Shown here: one piece after another, positions 36,424-45,153 of the stretch
Numbering within the stretch: the stretch's first letter is position 1
How the letters are laid out: each line of letters starts with the position of its first letter
NCBI RefSeq assembly: GCF_001244735.1
Contig: NZ_LN868935.1
Span: 1-64,000 of the forward strand
Source: Bacillus andreraoultii
GTDB lineage: Bacteria > Bacillota > Bacilli > Bacillales > Caldibacillaceae
Length of the DNA: 64,000 bases
Direction of reading: 5' to 3'
Translations under genes and position numbers: made by a program
The notes under the pieces: model-generated
Seen by the model: only the letters and a program-made list of their open reading frames with translations
The model's database searches: none
Told to the model about the DNA's origin: nothing

Positions 36424-38265
36424 TTAAGCTGTTACTTTTCCTGACAAAATATTCATAAATTCTTCCCCAGTAATTGTTTCTTTTTCATATAAATATTTTG
36501 TAATTTCGTGAAGTTGATCTTTATTATCTTCTAAGATTTGGATTGCTTTCGCATGACAAGATTTTATAATCGATAAAACTTCTTCATCGATAATTGCTGC
36601 CGTTTCTGCTGAGACTAATAAAGTTGTATCTCCACCTAAATATGGATTATTAACTGTTTCAAGTCCCATCATATCAAACCGCTTACTCATTCCAAAACGG
36701 GTAACCATTGCACGGGCAAGTTTTGTTGCCTGCTCGATATCGTTAGAAGCCCCTGAAGTGATTGAATTAAAGATAACCTCTTCAGCTGCACGACCTCCCA
36801 TGATCGTTGTAATTTTATCCAATGCTTGTTCTTTACTCATTAGTACTTGCTCATCTTGTTCGACTTGCATCGTATAACCGAGTGCACCACTTGTTCGTGG
36901 GATGATTGTAATTTTATGAACAGGAGCAGTATGAGTTTGTTTTGCTGCAACGAGTGCATGTCCTACTTCATGGTAAGCAATACGCAATTTATCCTTCGTT
37001 GACAATACTGCATTTTTTCGTTGATAACCGGCAATTACCACTTCAACGGATTCTTCTAAATCTTCTTGTTCGACCATCTTTCGTCCAAATTTTACTGCTC
37101 GTAATGCTGCTTCATTAATAATATTCGCTAAGTCTGCACCAGAAGCTCCTGGGGTCGCCCGCGCAATTGCATTAAAATCAACATCTGGACTTACTTTCAC
37201 TTTTTTTGCGTGAACGTTTAAAATGGCTTCGCGACCACGTAAATCTGGTAACTCAACAGGGACACGACGATCAAATCGACCAGGCCTTAACAATGCCTTA
37301 TCTAATGTTTCTGGTCTGTTTGTTGCTGCTAAAATGACAACACCTTTATCTGGATCAAAACCATCCATTTCGGTTAACAATTGGTTGAGCGTCTGCTCCC
37401 TTTCATCATTACCACCGAAGCCACCACCTGAATTACGGCTTTTTCCAATCGTATCAATTTCGTCAATGAAAACGATACAAGGTGCTTTTTCTGTAGCTTG
37501 CTTAAATAAATCCCGAACCCGAGCAGCCCCCATTCCAACAAACATTTCTACAAACTCAGAACCGGATATAGAGAAAAATGGTACCTTTGATTCCCCAGCA
37601 ACAGCCTTAGCGAGTAATGTTTTCCCTGTTCCTGGAGGCCCTACGAGTAATGCCCCTTTCGGAATCTTTGCGCCAATTTCTTTATACCTTCCTGGATTAT
37701 GAAGGAAGTCGACAATCTCTTGTAAAGCTTCCTTTGCTTCATCTTGACCGGCTACATCGGAAAACGTAATGCCTGTCTGTGCTTCTACATAAATTTTTGC
37801 ATTACTTTTACCAAAGGTCATCGGTCCCGCTCCACCAGCGCCAATGCGGTCCCCTAATTTTCTCGAGAAGTATCTTCCAATTAAAACAAAAATAAGTAAT
37901 GGTAAAATCCAGGACAATAGAAATGTCATTAATGGCGACAACTGTCTCGGAACAACTTTTGTAAATTTCACATTTGCTTCATGTAAACGATCAACTAATT
38001 CAGGATCTTCAATGACACCTGTACGATACGTTTTCCGGTCATTTTGGTCACTAGGTACAAAGTTAATATAATTATTTTCTATTTCAACTTCAGAAACTTG
38101 TCCTTTTTCTACCATCGTTAAAAATGTACTGTAGTCCACTTCTTCAACGAATCGTCCAGTTATTTTTGGAAACACAAATGCATTTAATAAAATGATGACA
38201 AGTAAAATAGAACCATAAAAATAAATATTTGACTTTTTCGGTGGTTTAACTTCTTTCACTTTCAT
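36424..38265 (-). CDS. ftsH: ATP-dependent zinc metalloprotease FtsH (paralogue)
   Basis: A 613-aa membrane AAA protease: two TM segments (about residues 12-32 and 112-135), AAA domain with Walker A GPPGTGKT and Walker B CIVFIDEIDTIG, SRH GRFDRR, and the zinc motif HEVGH near residue 425. It digests misfolded or regulatory membrane and cytoplasmic proteins. The sequence around the AAA domain (IYVEAQTGITFSDVAGQDEAKEAL) resembles clostridial FtsH more than the B. subtilis protein (which has HEGGH). It lies outside the usual tilS-hpt-ftsH locus, and it follows a MarR gene by 33 bp, so it is probably a second, conditionally expressed copy. Confidence 0.92.
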   Translation of the reverse strand: MKVKEVKPPKKSNIYFYGSILLVIILLNAFVFPKITGRFVEEVDYSTFLTMVEKGQVSEVEIENNYINFVPSDQNDRKTYRTGVIEDPELVDRLHEANVKFTKVVPRQLSPLMTFLLSWILPLLIFVLIGRYFSRKLGDRIGAGGAGPMTFGKSNAKIYVEAQTGITFSDVAGQDEAKEALQEIVDFLHNPGRYKEIGAKIPKGALLVGPPGTGKTLLAKAVAGESKVPFFSISGSEFVEMFVGMGAARVRDLFKQATEKAPCIVFIDEIDTIGKSRNSGGGFGGNDEREQTLNQLLTEMDGFDPDKGVVILAATNRPETLDKALLRPGRFDRRVPVELPDLRGREAILNVHAKKVKVSPDVDFNAIARATPGASGADLANIINEAALRAVKFGRKMVEQEDLEESVEVVIAGYQRKNAVLSTKDKLRIAYHEVGHALVAAKQTHTAPVHKITIIPRTSGALGYTMQVEQDEQVLMSKEQALDKITTIMGGRAAEEVIFNSITSGASNDIEQATKLARAMVTRFGMSKRFDMMGLETVNNPYLGGDTTLLVSAETAAIIDEEVLSIIKSCHAKAIQILEDNKDQLHEITKYLYEKETITGEEFMNILSGKVTA

Positions 38266-38298
38266 TCCTCCATATCGTTATTCCTATAGTATCCCCTA

Positions 38299-38733
38299 TT
38301 ATATTTTTTTCAGTAACAAATGTAATTGACTAAGACCAAGAATTGCTTTTTCAAATGTTTCTTCATTTCCTTCTTTTAAAACAGTTGCAATGCGACTCGT
38401 AAAGAAATGATCAATTTGTCCAACGATAAAATTTCCTTGTTCAGAAAGAGAAATTCGTACAATTCTTTCATCATTTTCATCTCGGTTACGAATTAATAGT
38501 CCTTTCTGTTCTAACCTTTTACACATTGTGGAAATATTCGCACCTGCCATCCGCATTTCCTCAGCTAAAACTCCAATTGTTGATGAACCATCTTGAAGGA
38601 GCTTTAATAACAAGACAACTTGTTGATTCGTTAAGTCATATTGTGCTCCTGTTTTTGATAATAATGAAGAAATTTGATCATTTATTTTTCTAGAATAACT
38701 TAATAAAGATTTTTTTAATTGGTCTATTTCCAC
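38299..38733 (-). CDS. MarR-family transcriptional regulator
   Basis: A 144-aa MarR-type winged-helix protein, recognition helix region MAGANISTMCKRLEQKGLLIRNRDENDERIVRISLSEQG. It starts with GTG (38731-38733) after AGAGGTG. It is upstream of ftsH by 33 bp in the same direction, so the two form an operon. Autoregulation is likely for the family. Ligand unknown. Confidence 0.9.
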   Translation of the reverse strand: MEIDQLKKSLLSYSRKINDQISSLLSKTGAQYDLTNQQVVLLLKLLQDGSSTIGVLAEEMRMAGANISTMCKRLEQKGLLIRNRDENDERIVRISLSEQGNFIVGQIDHFFTSRIATVLKEGNEETFEKAILGLSQLHLLLKKI

Positions 38734-38787
38734 TCACTACACCTCTTCTTAAAAACGCTGCTTAAATCCTTCGTAGATTATTTATAC

Positions 38788-38816
38788 ATTATATATATTA
38801 TATTCTATCATTACAA
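38788..38816 (-). promoter_or_regulatory. Promoter of the marR-ftsH operon
   Basis: Minus-strand TTGTAA (38811-38816), 17-bp spacer, TATAAT (38788-38793). Confidence 0.78.
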
Positions 38817-38825
38817 TGAAAAATA

Positions 38826-38841
38826 ATTATTTTAAAATAAT
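38826..38841. promoter_or_regulatory. Perfect palindrome, candidate MarR operator
   Basis: ATTATTTTAAAATAAT is a perfect 16-bp palindrome 10 bp upstream of the -35 of the marR-ftsH promoter. Its size fits a MarR-dimer site; inferred only from position and symmetry. Confidence 0.55.
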
Positions 38842-38845
38842 AGCC

Positions 38846-38890
38846 TTAAAAACGAAAAGGACCTCAACCCTTTTTACGTTGAAGTCCTTC
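38846..38890 (-). terminator. Terminator of natA-natB
   Basis: AAGGACCTCAAC and GTTGAAGTCCTT pair (one mismatch); TTTTCGTTTTT follows on the minus strand. Confidence 0.85.
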
Positions 38891-38917
38891 ATAACCACTT
38901 TCATACTTTCTTCTTCG

Positions 38918-40075
38918 TTAACTCATAACCCACTTATCTTTCATAAACATAACTCTTCCTATAATAAATAAAATGAACATGGTCACAATATTACTGCCCA
39001 CCATTAATAATACATGTTGATAATTAACGATTCCAAACAGCAACTCTTTCAAAATACTAAATATATTCAATATCGGTGTAGCAAAATGGAATAAACCTAG
39101 CTCATTTATACCAATCATTGAAAGATAAACCGTTGGAAATATCATAATCATCATCACAGGTGTGCTATAACTTTGTGCTTCTTTAATCGTTTTTGCCGCG
39201 ATACTTGCAATCATTAAAATAGCGGCATTTACCATTGCAAATACAAGAATGACAAGGAACGCGATACTAACAATACTTAAAGTGTCATCACCAAAGGAAA
39301 GCCCTTTTTTTAGATTTTCCGTAAAGAAACTAATTTCAAAAACAACAACAAGCAATGTTATCAGCCCAGTGATAATTCCTATTGTCGAAATTGCAAGCCA
39401 CTTCGATAAAACTAAAGTTGTACGGTTGACTGGGGTAATCAGTAAAGCTTCCATCGTTTTTCTTTCTTTTTCCCCAGCGAATAAATCATATGCACTTGAG
39501 CCTGAACCGACACCAATGGCCAAAGCTAACATCATCGGTACTAACATTGCTAATAAAAACGATCCACCGTCTTCATCTGAAATTTCTTTCTGTTCAATCA
39601 CAAACGGTTGAATCAGCTTTGGATCTGTTCCTGTTTCAACTAAACGGTTAGAAACAATGTTTTTTTCATAGGATGCTAACGCTTGATTGACGAGAGATAA
39701 TAACGTAGAAGAATTTTGGCTAAAGGAATTTCCAATGACTGTCACTTTTGCCTCTTCTCCGTTCTCCACATGCTGTACAAAATCATCAGAGAAAATAATG
39801 GCAGCTACTGCATCACCAGATTCAAACATTTTCTCTGGATTATTCGTTTTTACTAGCTCAATATTGTCAAATACAGAAAATATACGTTCTTCATTCTCAG
39901 TAATTGTATTTGGTACTGCTAGTCTAAAAGTTTTATCCTCTCCATCCGAACTCATCGTTTCATAAAAAAACACTAATCCTGTCATCATTAAAATGGGCAA
40001 AAAAACGGTCAAAAGTAATGTTCGGGAATCACGAAAAACATCTTTCAATTCTTTTAAATAAATTTTACGAAACAT
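38918..40075 (-). CDS. natB: ABC transporter permease, NatB type
   Basis: A 385-aa ABC-2 permease: one N-terminal TM helix, a large extracytoplasmic domain (about residues 45-175), then five TM helices with the FAGEKERKTMEALLITPVNR motif. Together with NatA it expels Na+ in B. subtilis. The ATG at 40073-40075 has AGAGGTGA eight bases upstream and overlaps the end of natA by 11 nt. The pair is divergent from a natR-natK like two-component system, which strengthens the assignment. Confidence 0.87.
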   Translation of the reverse strand: MFRKIYLKELKDVFRDSRTLLLTVFLPILMMTGLVFFYETMSSDGEDKTFRLAVPNTITENEERIFSVFDNIELVKTNNPEKMFESGDAVAAIIFSDDFVQHVENGEEAKVTVIGNSFSQNSSTLLSLVNQALASYEKNIVSNRLVETGTDPKLIQPFVIEQKEISDEDGGSFLLAMLVPMMLALAIGVGSGSSAYDLFAGEKERKTMEALLITPVNRTTLVLSKWLAISTIGIITGLITLLVVVFEISFFTENLKKGLSFGDDTLSIVSIAFLVILVFAMVNAAILMIASIAAKTIKEAQSYSTPVMMIMIFPTVYLSMIGINELGLFHFATPILNIFSILKELLFGIVNYQHVLLMVGSNIVTMFILFIIGRVMFMKDKWVMS

Positions 40076-40817
40076 GTGTATCTTCACCTCTCACTAATTT
40101 ACTCATAAAAATATAATTTAAATCGCGACTTCCTTCTATTTTATATAATTCTTCTAAATCTCCATGATGGACCAATTCTCCCATATGCATCATCGCAACC
40201 GAATCACATAGCATGGAAACCTCCTCCATAATATGGCTCGAAAATATAATTGTCTTCCCTTCCTTTTTCAATTGATGGACGAGTTGACGAAAAACATTTG
40301 AAGAGGTTATATCAAGCCCAGTTGTAGGTTCATCAAAGAGAATGATGTCTGGGTTATGAATTAATGTCCGAGCGATAGCAACTTTTTGTCGCATCCCTTT
40401 TGAAAAGTTTCCAACTTTCCTGTCCAAGTAATCCCGCATGCCAAACATTCTTGATAGTTCATCAATCCTTACTTTTGTTTCATGTTTACTTAGTCCGTAT
40501 AAACTTGCAAAATATTCAAGATTTTCCCTAGCTGTTAATCGATCATATAGTCCTGTTTCACCACCAAATAGAACACCAATCCGTTTTTTAATCGCATTTG
40601 CCTCTTTTACTGTATCGTATCCAGCAACCGTAATTTGCCCTTCCGTCGGTGTTAACAGTGTTGCAATTGTCCGCAGCAATGTCGTCTTGCCCGCTCCATT
40701 TTCACCAAGTAAGCCGACCGTTTGCCCCTTTTTAACTGTAAAAGAAATATGTTTCAAGGCGGTCACAGACTTTTTCTTATCACGGAACTGTTTTGTCACT
40801 TCATGTATATGAATCAT
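40065..40817 (-). CDS. natA: ABC transporter ATP-binding protein, NatA type
   Basis: A 250-aa ATPase with Walker A GENGAGKTT, Q-loop GVLFGGETGLYDRLTARENL, signature FSKGMRQK, Walker B IILFDEPTTGLD and H-loop SSHIMEE. The FxKGMRQK signature and the GLYDRLTARENL segment are usual for Na+/drug exporters (NatA, DrrA). The ATG at 40815-40817 follows GAGGTGATAAGA. Probably a sodium extrusion pump with NatB. Confidence 0.88.
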   Translation of the reverse strand: MIHIHEVTKQFRDKKKSVTALKHISFTVKKGQTVGLLGENGAGKTTLLRTIATLLTPTEGQITVAGYDTVKEANAIKKRIGVLFGGETGLYDRLTARENLEYFASLYGLSKHETKVRIDELSRMFGMRDYLDRKVGNFSKGMRQKVAIARTLIHNPDIILFDEPTTGLDITSSNVFRQLVHQLKKEGKTIIFSSHIMEEVSMLCDSVAMMHMGELVHHGDLEELYKIEGSRDLNYIFMSKLVRGEDTHVS

Positions 40818-40879
40818 TCTTATCACCTCATGTTCTTGTTGTTTTAATCATACAAAGAAACCAATCGCAATTCTGCTAT

Positions 40880-40911
40880 CCTGTCGTGAATTGTTCCTTT
40901 CCTGTCGTGAA
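40880..40911. promoter_or_regulatory. LytTR-type direct repeats between natA and natR
   Basis: CCTGTCGTGAA occurs at 40880-40890 and 40901-40911, exactly 21 bp apart (two helical turns). LytTR regulators, like NatR, bind direct repeats at about this spacing. A single related copy CCTGTCGTAAA lies at 42710-42720 after natK. The repeats are placed so that natA transcription, which has no good -35, would need activation. Confidence 0.75.
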
Positions 40912-41015
40912 AATGTCGTTTTTTATATTGACGGAACAACTAGACGGCATTTTTATGCTAAAATAAATTAATATTGGGAATAAAAGTAAAAGATTTGCAG
41001 TTGGGGGAAGGACAA

Positions 41016-41714
41016 ATGAGAATCGGACTTGTCGATGATCGACTCATGGATCTAGAGAAGCTGAAAGGAATTGTATCAAGTGTTCCTGGGGTAGAAATTG
41101 TTTTTGCAACACAAGTAGCAGAAGAAGCATATGAACATATTAAAAAGAAATCCGTTGATTTATTAATTGCTGATATTGAAATGCCGAATTTATCTGGTTA
41201 TGAACTAGCTGATATGATTCATTCCCATGCGCTTAATATTGCGGTAATATTTGTTACAGCAAATAGTGGTTATGCCGTTCATGCGTTTGAATTAAATGTT
41301 CATGACTATATTATGAAACCATATACAAGAGAGAGACTAATTAAATCCATTGAGCGAATCATGGAAAAAAACCGGAGTTCAGAAATAGCGGGACGTTTGT
41401 ATATTAAACGAAAAAACGACATTCATATCATCCAAAAGAAGGATATTATTTTTATCGAACGTTCCGGACGCTCGACAACGATTTATACAAAATCAGGTCC
41501 CGTGAAAACATATTTAACATTAAATGAACTTGAAGGTGAATTAAGGGAACGTGATTTTATCCGATCACACCGTTCGTTTATTATTAACATTCATTATGTA
41601 AAAAACTTTTCCCTCTATGCAAAAAATTCGTATGTCGTTATGTTTGACGGTATTGCGGAAAAAGCAATGATTACAAAAGAAAAAATTGATTTTTTACAAG
41701 AAAACTATTTTTAA
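41016..41714 (+). CDS. natR: LytTR-family response regulator, NatR type
   Basis: A 232-aa response regulator: receiver domain with phosphoacceptor Asp in LIADIEMPNLSG, Thr in VFVTANS and Lys in IMKPY, then a LytTR DNA-binding domain (from about residue 130, HIIQKKDIIFIERSGR and FIRSHRSFIINIHYV). Length agrees with NatR of B. subtilis (233). The ATG at 41016 is preceded by GGGGGAAGG. Divergent from natA and followed 12 bp later by natK. Confidence 0.9.
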   Translation: MRIGLVDDRLMDLEKLKGIVSSVPGVEIVFATQVAEEAYEHIKKKSVDLLIADIEMPNLSGYELADMIHSHALNIAVIFVTANSGYAVHAFELNVHDYIMKPYTRERLIKSIERIMEKNRSSEIAGRLYIKRKNDIHIIQKKDIIFIERSGRSTTIYTKSGPVKTYLTLNELEGELRERDFIRSHRSFIINIHYVKNFSLYAKNSYVVMFDGIAEKAMITKEKIDFLQENYF

Positions 41715-41726
41715 AGGGTGGATATT

Positions 41727-42695
41727 TTGGAGAAACTTTTTTATTGGTCAATTGTAGGCGTCCTTGGATTTCTCAACTTACTTCAATTGGTTCCTACAAG
41801 TATACCTATTTATGTAACGGGCATATTCGTTTTACTTATTCTCTTTTTCCTTTTTAACAAAATAATCCTTCAACTCACCGCTTTAGGATTAAAAGTACAT
41901 ATCTCTTTATTTACTTTACAATTTCTCGTTACCTTTATTTCACTTATAAATAAATCGCCTTGGATTGCTCTATCTACTTTTCTATTATATTTAAGCATAG
42001 AAGGTCTTCGGATCGTAGGTTCTCAAAAGATCTATCATCTAAATCAATCATTCAAGCAAATGGAGGAAGAACGGAATCAGTTTAATGAAATGTTCAGGAT
42101 CGTACGAAGTGAACGACATGACTTTTTAAAACATATTTCGGTCCTTCATTATATGTTAGAAAATGAACGCACTCATGAGGCACATCAATATTTAAATGAG
42201 CTTGTCGATGATTATAAAGAAACAAATTTATCAATTAAGGGAGAGCGTGGTGTCGTTGCTGGAATTCTCCACCATATGTATAATCGTGCAACTTCACTTA
42301 ATATGGATATCGTCTATGATTTCGATATTCCATTGTCTTCCCTTCCCTTAACAAATAAAGAGATCGTTACATTAATCGGAAATATTTTATCTAATAGCAT
42401 CGATGCATGTGAAGAATGGCAAAAGGTAAACAGTGAAAAGGCAAGCATTTCTTTTCAATTTAATAAACGAGGCGGTCTATATATACTCGTTTGTAAAAAT
42501 AGTACGGTCACGATACCAACAGAAATTATTGATCATTTATTTCATTCTTTTGGTAAAACAACAAAGAGTGGTGATCACGAAGGACTAGGTACGAAATTGA
42601 TTTTTGACATTGTTAAAAAATATCACGGTTTTTTAGATTACACGCATAAAGATGAGTCATTTCAATTAAAAATAAAAATTCCTGCTATTCGTTGA
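41727..42695 (+). CDS. natK: Sensor histidine kinase, NatK type
   Basis: A 322-aa sensor kinase with about six TM helices (residues 5-115), then a cytoplasmic region with RSERHDFLKHIS, where the His is the phospho-acceptor, and a GHKL ATPase domain (NILSNSIDACEEW N box, GLGTKLIFDIVKKYHG). It is similar to AgrC/NatK kinases that pair with LytTR regulators. TTG at 41727 is chosen because AAAGGGTGG precedes it; a GTG at 41718 overlaps that site. Signal unknown, Na+ or membrane stress inferred from natAB. Confidence 0.85.
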   Translation: MEKLFYWSIVGVLGFLNLLQLVPTSIPIYVTGIFVLLILFFLFNKIILQLTALGLKVHISLFTLQFLVTFISLINKSPWIALSTFLLYLSIEGLRIVGSQKIYHLNQSFKQMEEERNQFNEMFRIVRSERHDFLKHISVLHYMLENERTHEAHQYLNELVDDYKETNLSIKGERGVVAGILHHMYNRATSLNMDIVYDFDIPLSSLPLTNKEIVTLIGNILSNSIDACEEWQKVNSEKASISFQFNKRGGLYILVCKNSTVTIPTEIIDHLFHSFGKTTKSGDHEGLGTKLIFDIVKKYHGFLDYTHKDESFQLKIKIPAIR

Positions 42696-42832
42696 TAGGT
42701 TTCATTTTACCTGTCGTAAAACTTTCTATACTCACCTTCATTCTATGGTTAGGTAATTGTTTTGTACGATACTTTTTATGATATGATGGATAGTAGATAT
42801 GACTTTGAAAATATATAAAGAGGATGAAAGAA

Positions 42833-43453
42833 ATGCAAGTTCGAACGCAATTACCGGCATATCAAAGAATCGCAATCGATATAGCGAACAGAATTTATAA
42901 TGAACAATTAAAAGTTGGAGAGCGAATTTACGGAAGATCGACATTAGCAAGTGAGTATAATGTCTCTCCTGAAACAATACGAAAAGCAATAAAAATTTTG
43001 GAAGACGTGGAAATTGTAAAATCAACTAAAGGAAGCGGCGTTGTCATTACTTCTCGGGAAAATGCATATAAGTTTATTCAAAGCTTTTCAAATATGAGAA
43101 GCTTAAAAGATCTTGAAAAACAAATGCGTGACCTATTGTACGAACGTCAACAGCTTGATAGTGAGCTTTTTGATATTGTTGAAAAAATTATTGATTATAC
43201 AGGAAAATTAAGAAACACAAATCCGCTTGCACCGATTGAAATAGAAATCCCTAAAGGGTGTGTCCATAACGGAAAGACAATTGGTGAAGTGAATTTCTGG
43301 CATAATACAGGCGGAACAATTGTGGCTATTAAAAGAAACGAACAAGTGATTGTTTCTCCAGGACCTTTTGCTACATTTCAAGAAGGAGATATACTCCTTA
43401 TCATCGGAAATGACAATGTCGTCCAACGAGTCATGCATTTTTTAAATGAATAA
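42833..43453 (+). CDS. BusR-type GntR/RCK_C regulator of osmolyte transport
   Basis: A 206-aa protein: GntR winged helix (residues 1-75, LPAYQRIAIDIANRIYN and STLASEYNVSPETIRKAIKILED), a coiled-coil of about 45 residues (DLEKQMRDLLYERQQLDSEL), then a C-terminal RCK_C/TrkA_C domain (from about 125). This exact arrangement is the BusR subfamily, whose RCK_C domain binds c-di-AMP to repress glycine-betaine transporter genes in streptococci and lactococci. An opuA operon lies 3 kb downstream, convergent. The ATG at 42833 has AGAGGATG upstream. Confidence 0.87.
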   Translation: MQVRTQLPAYQRIAIDIANRIYNEQLKVGERIYGRSTLASEYNVSPETIRKAIKILEDVEIVKSTKGSGVVITSRENAYKFIQSFSNMRSLKDLEKQMRDLLYERQQLDSELFDIVEKIIDYTGKLRNTNPLAPIEIEIPKGCVHNGKTIGEVNFWHNTGGTIVAIKRNEQVIVSPGPFATFQEGDILLIIGNDNVVQRVMHFLNE

Positions 43454-43480
43454 GACGATAAAAAATATCACACCTTACCC

Positions 43481-43528
43481 AAATAACCGTATTTCCATGT
43501 TTTTTAAATCAGATTTACGGTTATTTTA
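43481..43528 (+). terminator. Terminator of the busR-like gene
   Basis: AATAACCGTA pairs with TACGGTTATT, followed by TTACG. Confidence 0.75.
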
Positions 43529-43596
43529 CGTATTCTACTTGAATCATTTTTGCCTTGCAAAGCTCTGCACTTTTATTTTGCTACTAGAATAAATAA

Positions 43597-43643
43597 AATT
43601 GTAAGCTTGATATACTTACTTGTTTCAATGGGAGCTTACAATT
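43597..43643. repeat. 11-bp perfect inverted repeat
   Basis: AATTGTAAGCT (43597-43607) and AGCTTACAATT (43633-43643) enclose 25 bp. It may be a hairpin, an operator, or a relic of the nearby insertion element. Confidence 0.5.
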
Positions 43644-43787
43644 CAAGGATAAAAAATTGGGGAATGCGTGTTTTTCTGTTATAAAATTGGATCAAAACCC
43701 ATCATTCAGTATAGTGCTAAAAATGAAAGCCTAATACCTCAGTTATACAATGAGGAATTAGGCTCATCATTACCTACTAGCCCCCTG

Positions 43788-43990
43788 TTAGTAAAAAATA
43801 ATTATATTTTCACAGATAATATAACCATTAACTACAATTGTTTCAATGCGCAGGCATATGCGGCAATTTGGAAAGCTCTGGAATATGACAGGTACTTTAT
43901 TCTCAAGTGAAGCATGAGGCCTGAGAAAGTTAAAAGTTACCAAAAATAAAGCCACATAGGTTTGGTAGTAAGAACATTGATTATTTTTAC
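43788..43990 (-). pseudogene. Transposase C-terminal remnant
   Basis: A minus-strand frame contains FLVTFNFLRPHASLENKVPV, which resembles the ending FNFxRPHxSLxGxTPxE of many DDE transposases. The catalytic part is absent and the frame has no ribosome-binding site. The rest of the 43454-44237 gap holds no recognisable gene. Confidence 0.6.
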
Positions 43991-44196
43991 ATTTTAAAAA
44001 CACCAAACTCTTTTCGTTCTTTTATTTCTTTAAGTCTTTTTGGAACAGTGAGGAAATCGTAAAATAGCCTCTTTCAAAAACGATTCTTTTTGCTAAACAA
44101 ACATGTACACACCTTACATTGTTAATATAAAAACTTTTTACAATACGGTCGATCCTATAGGAACGTATAAATTTTTTCATTTATACATTCCTAGTA

Positions 44197-44230
44197 CGAA
44201 AAAAGGGACTTTCAACTTTGAAAGTCCCTT
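44197..44230 (-). terminator. Terminator of the opuA operon
   Basis: GGGACTTTCAA pairs with TTGAAAGTCCC, followed by TTTTTTCG on the minus strand. Confidence 0.92.
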
Positions 44231-44237
44231 ACTCATT

Positions 44238-45140
44238 TTATTTCAAATCTTCAATTGAATTTATATCCATATAGGCTGGAACAACAAGACCAGTCTTTGC
44301 ACCTTCAAGGTTTGGACCTAAATTTTCCAATTTGTCCCCGTATTGGTCCATATAATCGGCATGTGTTAATGGTAACCATGCCGCAACCATTGCATCAGCA
44401 TCACCTTCTGCAACAGATGCAAACATTGGACCAGCATCTAATTGAATTAAGTCAACTTCATACCCTAAATCTTCGAGTACTTTTCCTACAACATTTGCAC
44501 TTGCGATTTCTGTATCCCAGGCAACATAGGCAAGAGAAATCTTTTCCCCACTAACTTCCTCTGCTCCTTTTGTCCACTCAGAAACTAAATCTTTGTTCGC
44601 TTCAACCCATTTTGTAGCAGCTTCTTTCGGTTCAGCACCATCATGGATTTCTACCATAACTTCTTCCATATTCGATGGTTCCCAATGAAATTGATCAAGC
44701 ACCGTATAAGCACTTGGTTGATCCTCTTTCAGCCCTTTACGTACCAACGTTTCAATTGATTCTTCTTCCCCATAAATTCCTTTTGGATCTTCAAGGTATT
44801 TCAAATCAAATTTAGCAAATTTCCAGTGTGGTGACCAACCCGTTACTACAATCGGTTCTTTTTTTTCATACGCTTTTTGAAGTTCTGCAGCCATTGCAGT
44901 TGAAGACGATTCAACAAGTTTCCAGTCAGCTAAATTATCATATTCTTTTAATGCTTTTTCTGTTGCTTGCATGATACCAGCACCTGGCTCAATTCCTACA
45001 ATTTTATATTTAACTTCTTTTCCAACAGAGGTACCTTCATCACTCCCTTTATCCGTTCCATTCCCATTACCACTACAAGCGGAAAGGACAAAACCTAATG
45101 CCAAGACAAATAAAAATACAAATCTCTTTTTCAACTTCAA
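44238..45140 (-). CDS. opuAC: Glycine betaine-binding lipoprotein OpuAC
   Basis: A 300-aa lipoprotein (signal about 21 residues, lipobox VLSACS, Gly/Asn/Asp linker) of the OpuAC family that binds glycine betaine or proline betaine. The aromatic cage residues lie in VTGWSPHWKFAKFDLKYLED and in MVAAWLPLTHADYMD. A TTG start at 45138-45140 follows AAGGGGTGTG. Last gene of opuAA-AB-AC. Confidence 0.93.
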   Translation of the reverse strand: MKLKKRFVFLFVLALGFVLSACSGNGNGTDKGSDEGTSVGKEVKYKIVGIEPGAGIMQATEKALKEYDNLADWKLVESSSTAMAAELQKAYEKKEPIVVTGWSPHWKFAKFDLKYLEDPKGIYGEEESIETLVRKGLKEDQPSAYTVLDQFHWEPSNMEEVMVEIHDGAEPKEAATKWVEANKDLVSEWTKGAEEVSGEKISLAYVAWDTEIASANVVGKVLEDLGYEVDLIQLDAGPMFASVAEGDADAMVAAWLPLTHADYMDQYGDKLENLGPNLEGAKTGLVVPAYMDINSIEDLK

Positions 45141-45153
45141 GAAAACACACCCC

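Noticed and set aside
42824-42832. Start of the BusR-like gene at 42824
   Set aside because: That ATG abuts the AGAGG site; the ATG at 42833 has proper spacing.
43668-43910. An 80-aa plus-strand reading frame as a gene
   Set aside because: It has no ribosome-binding site or homologous pattern and overlaps a transposase remnant on the other strand.
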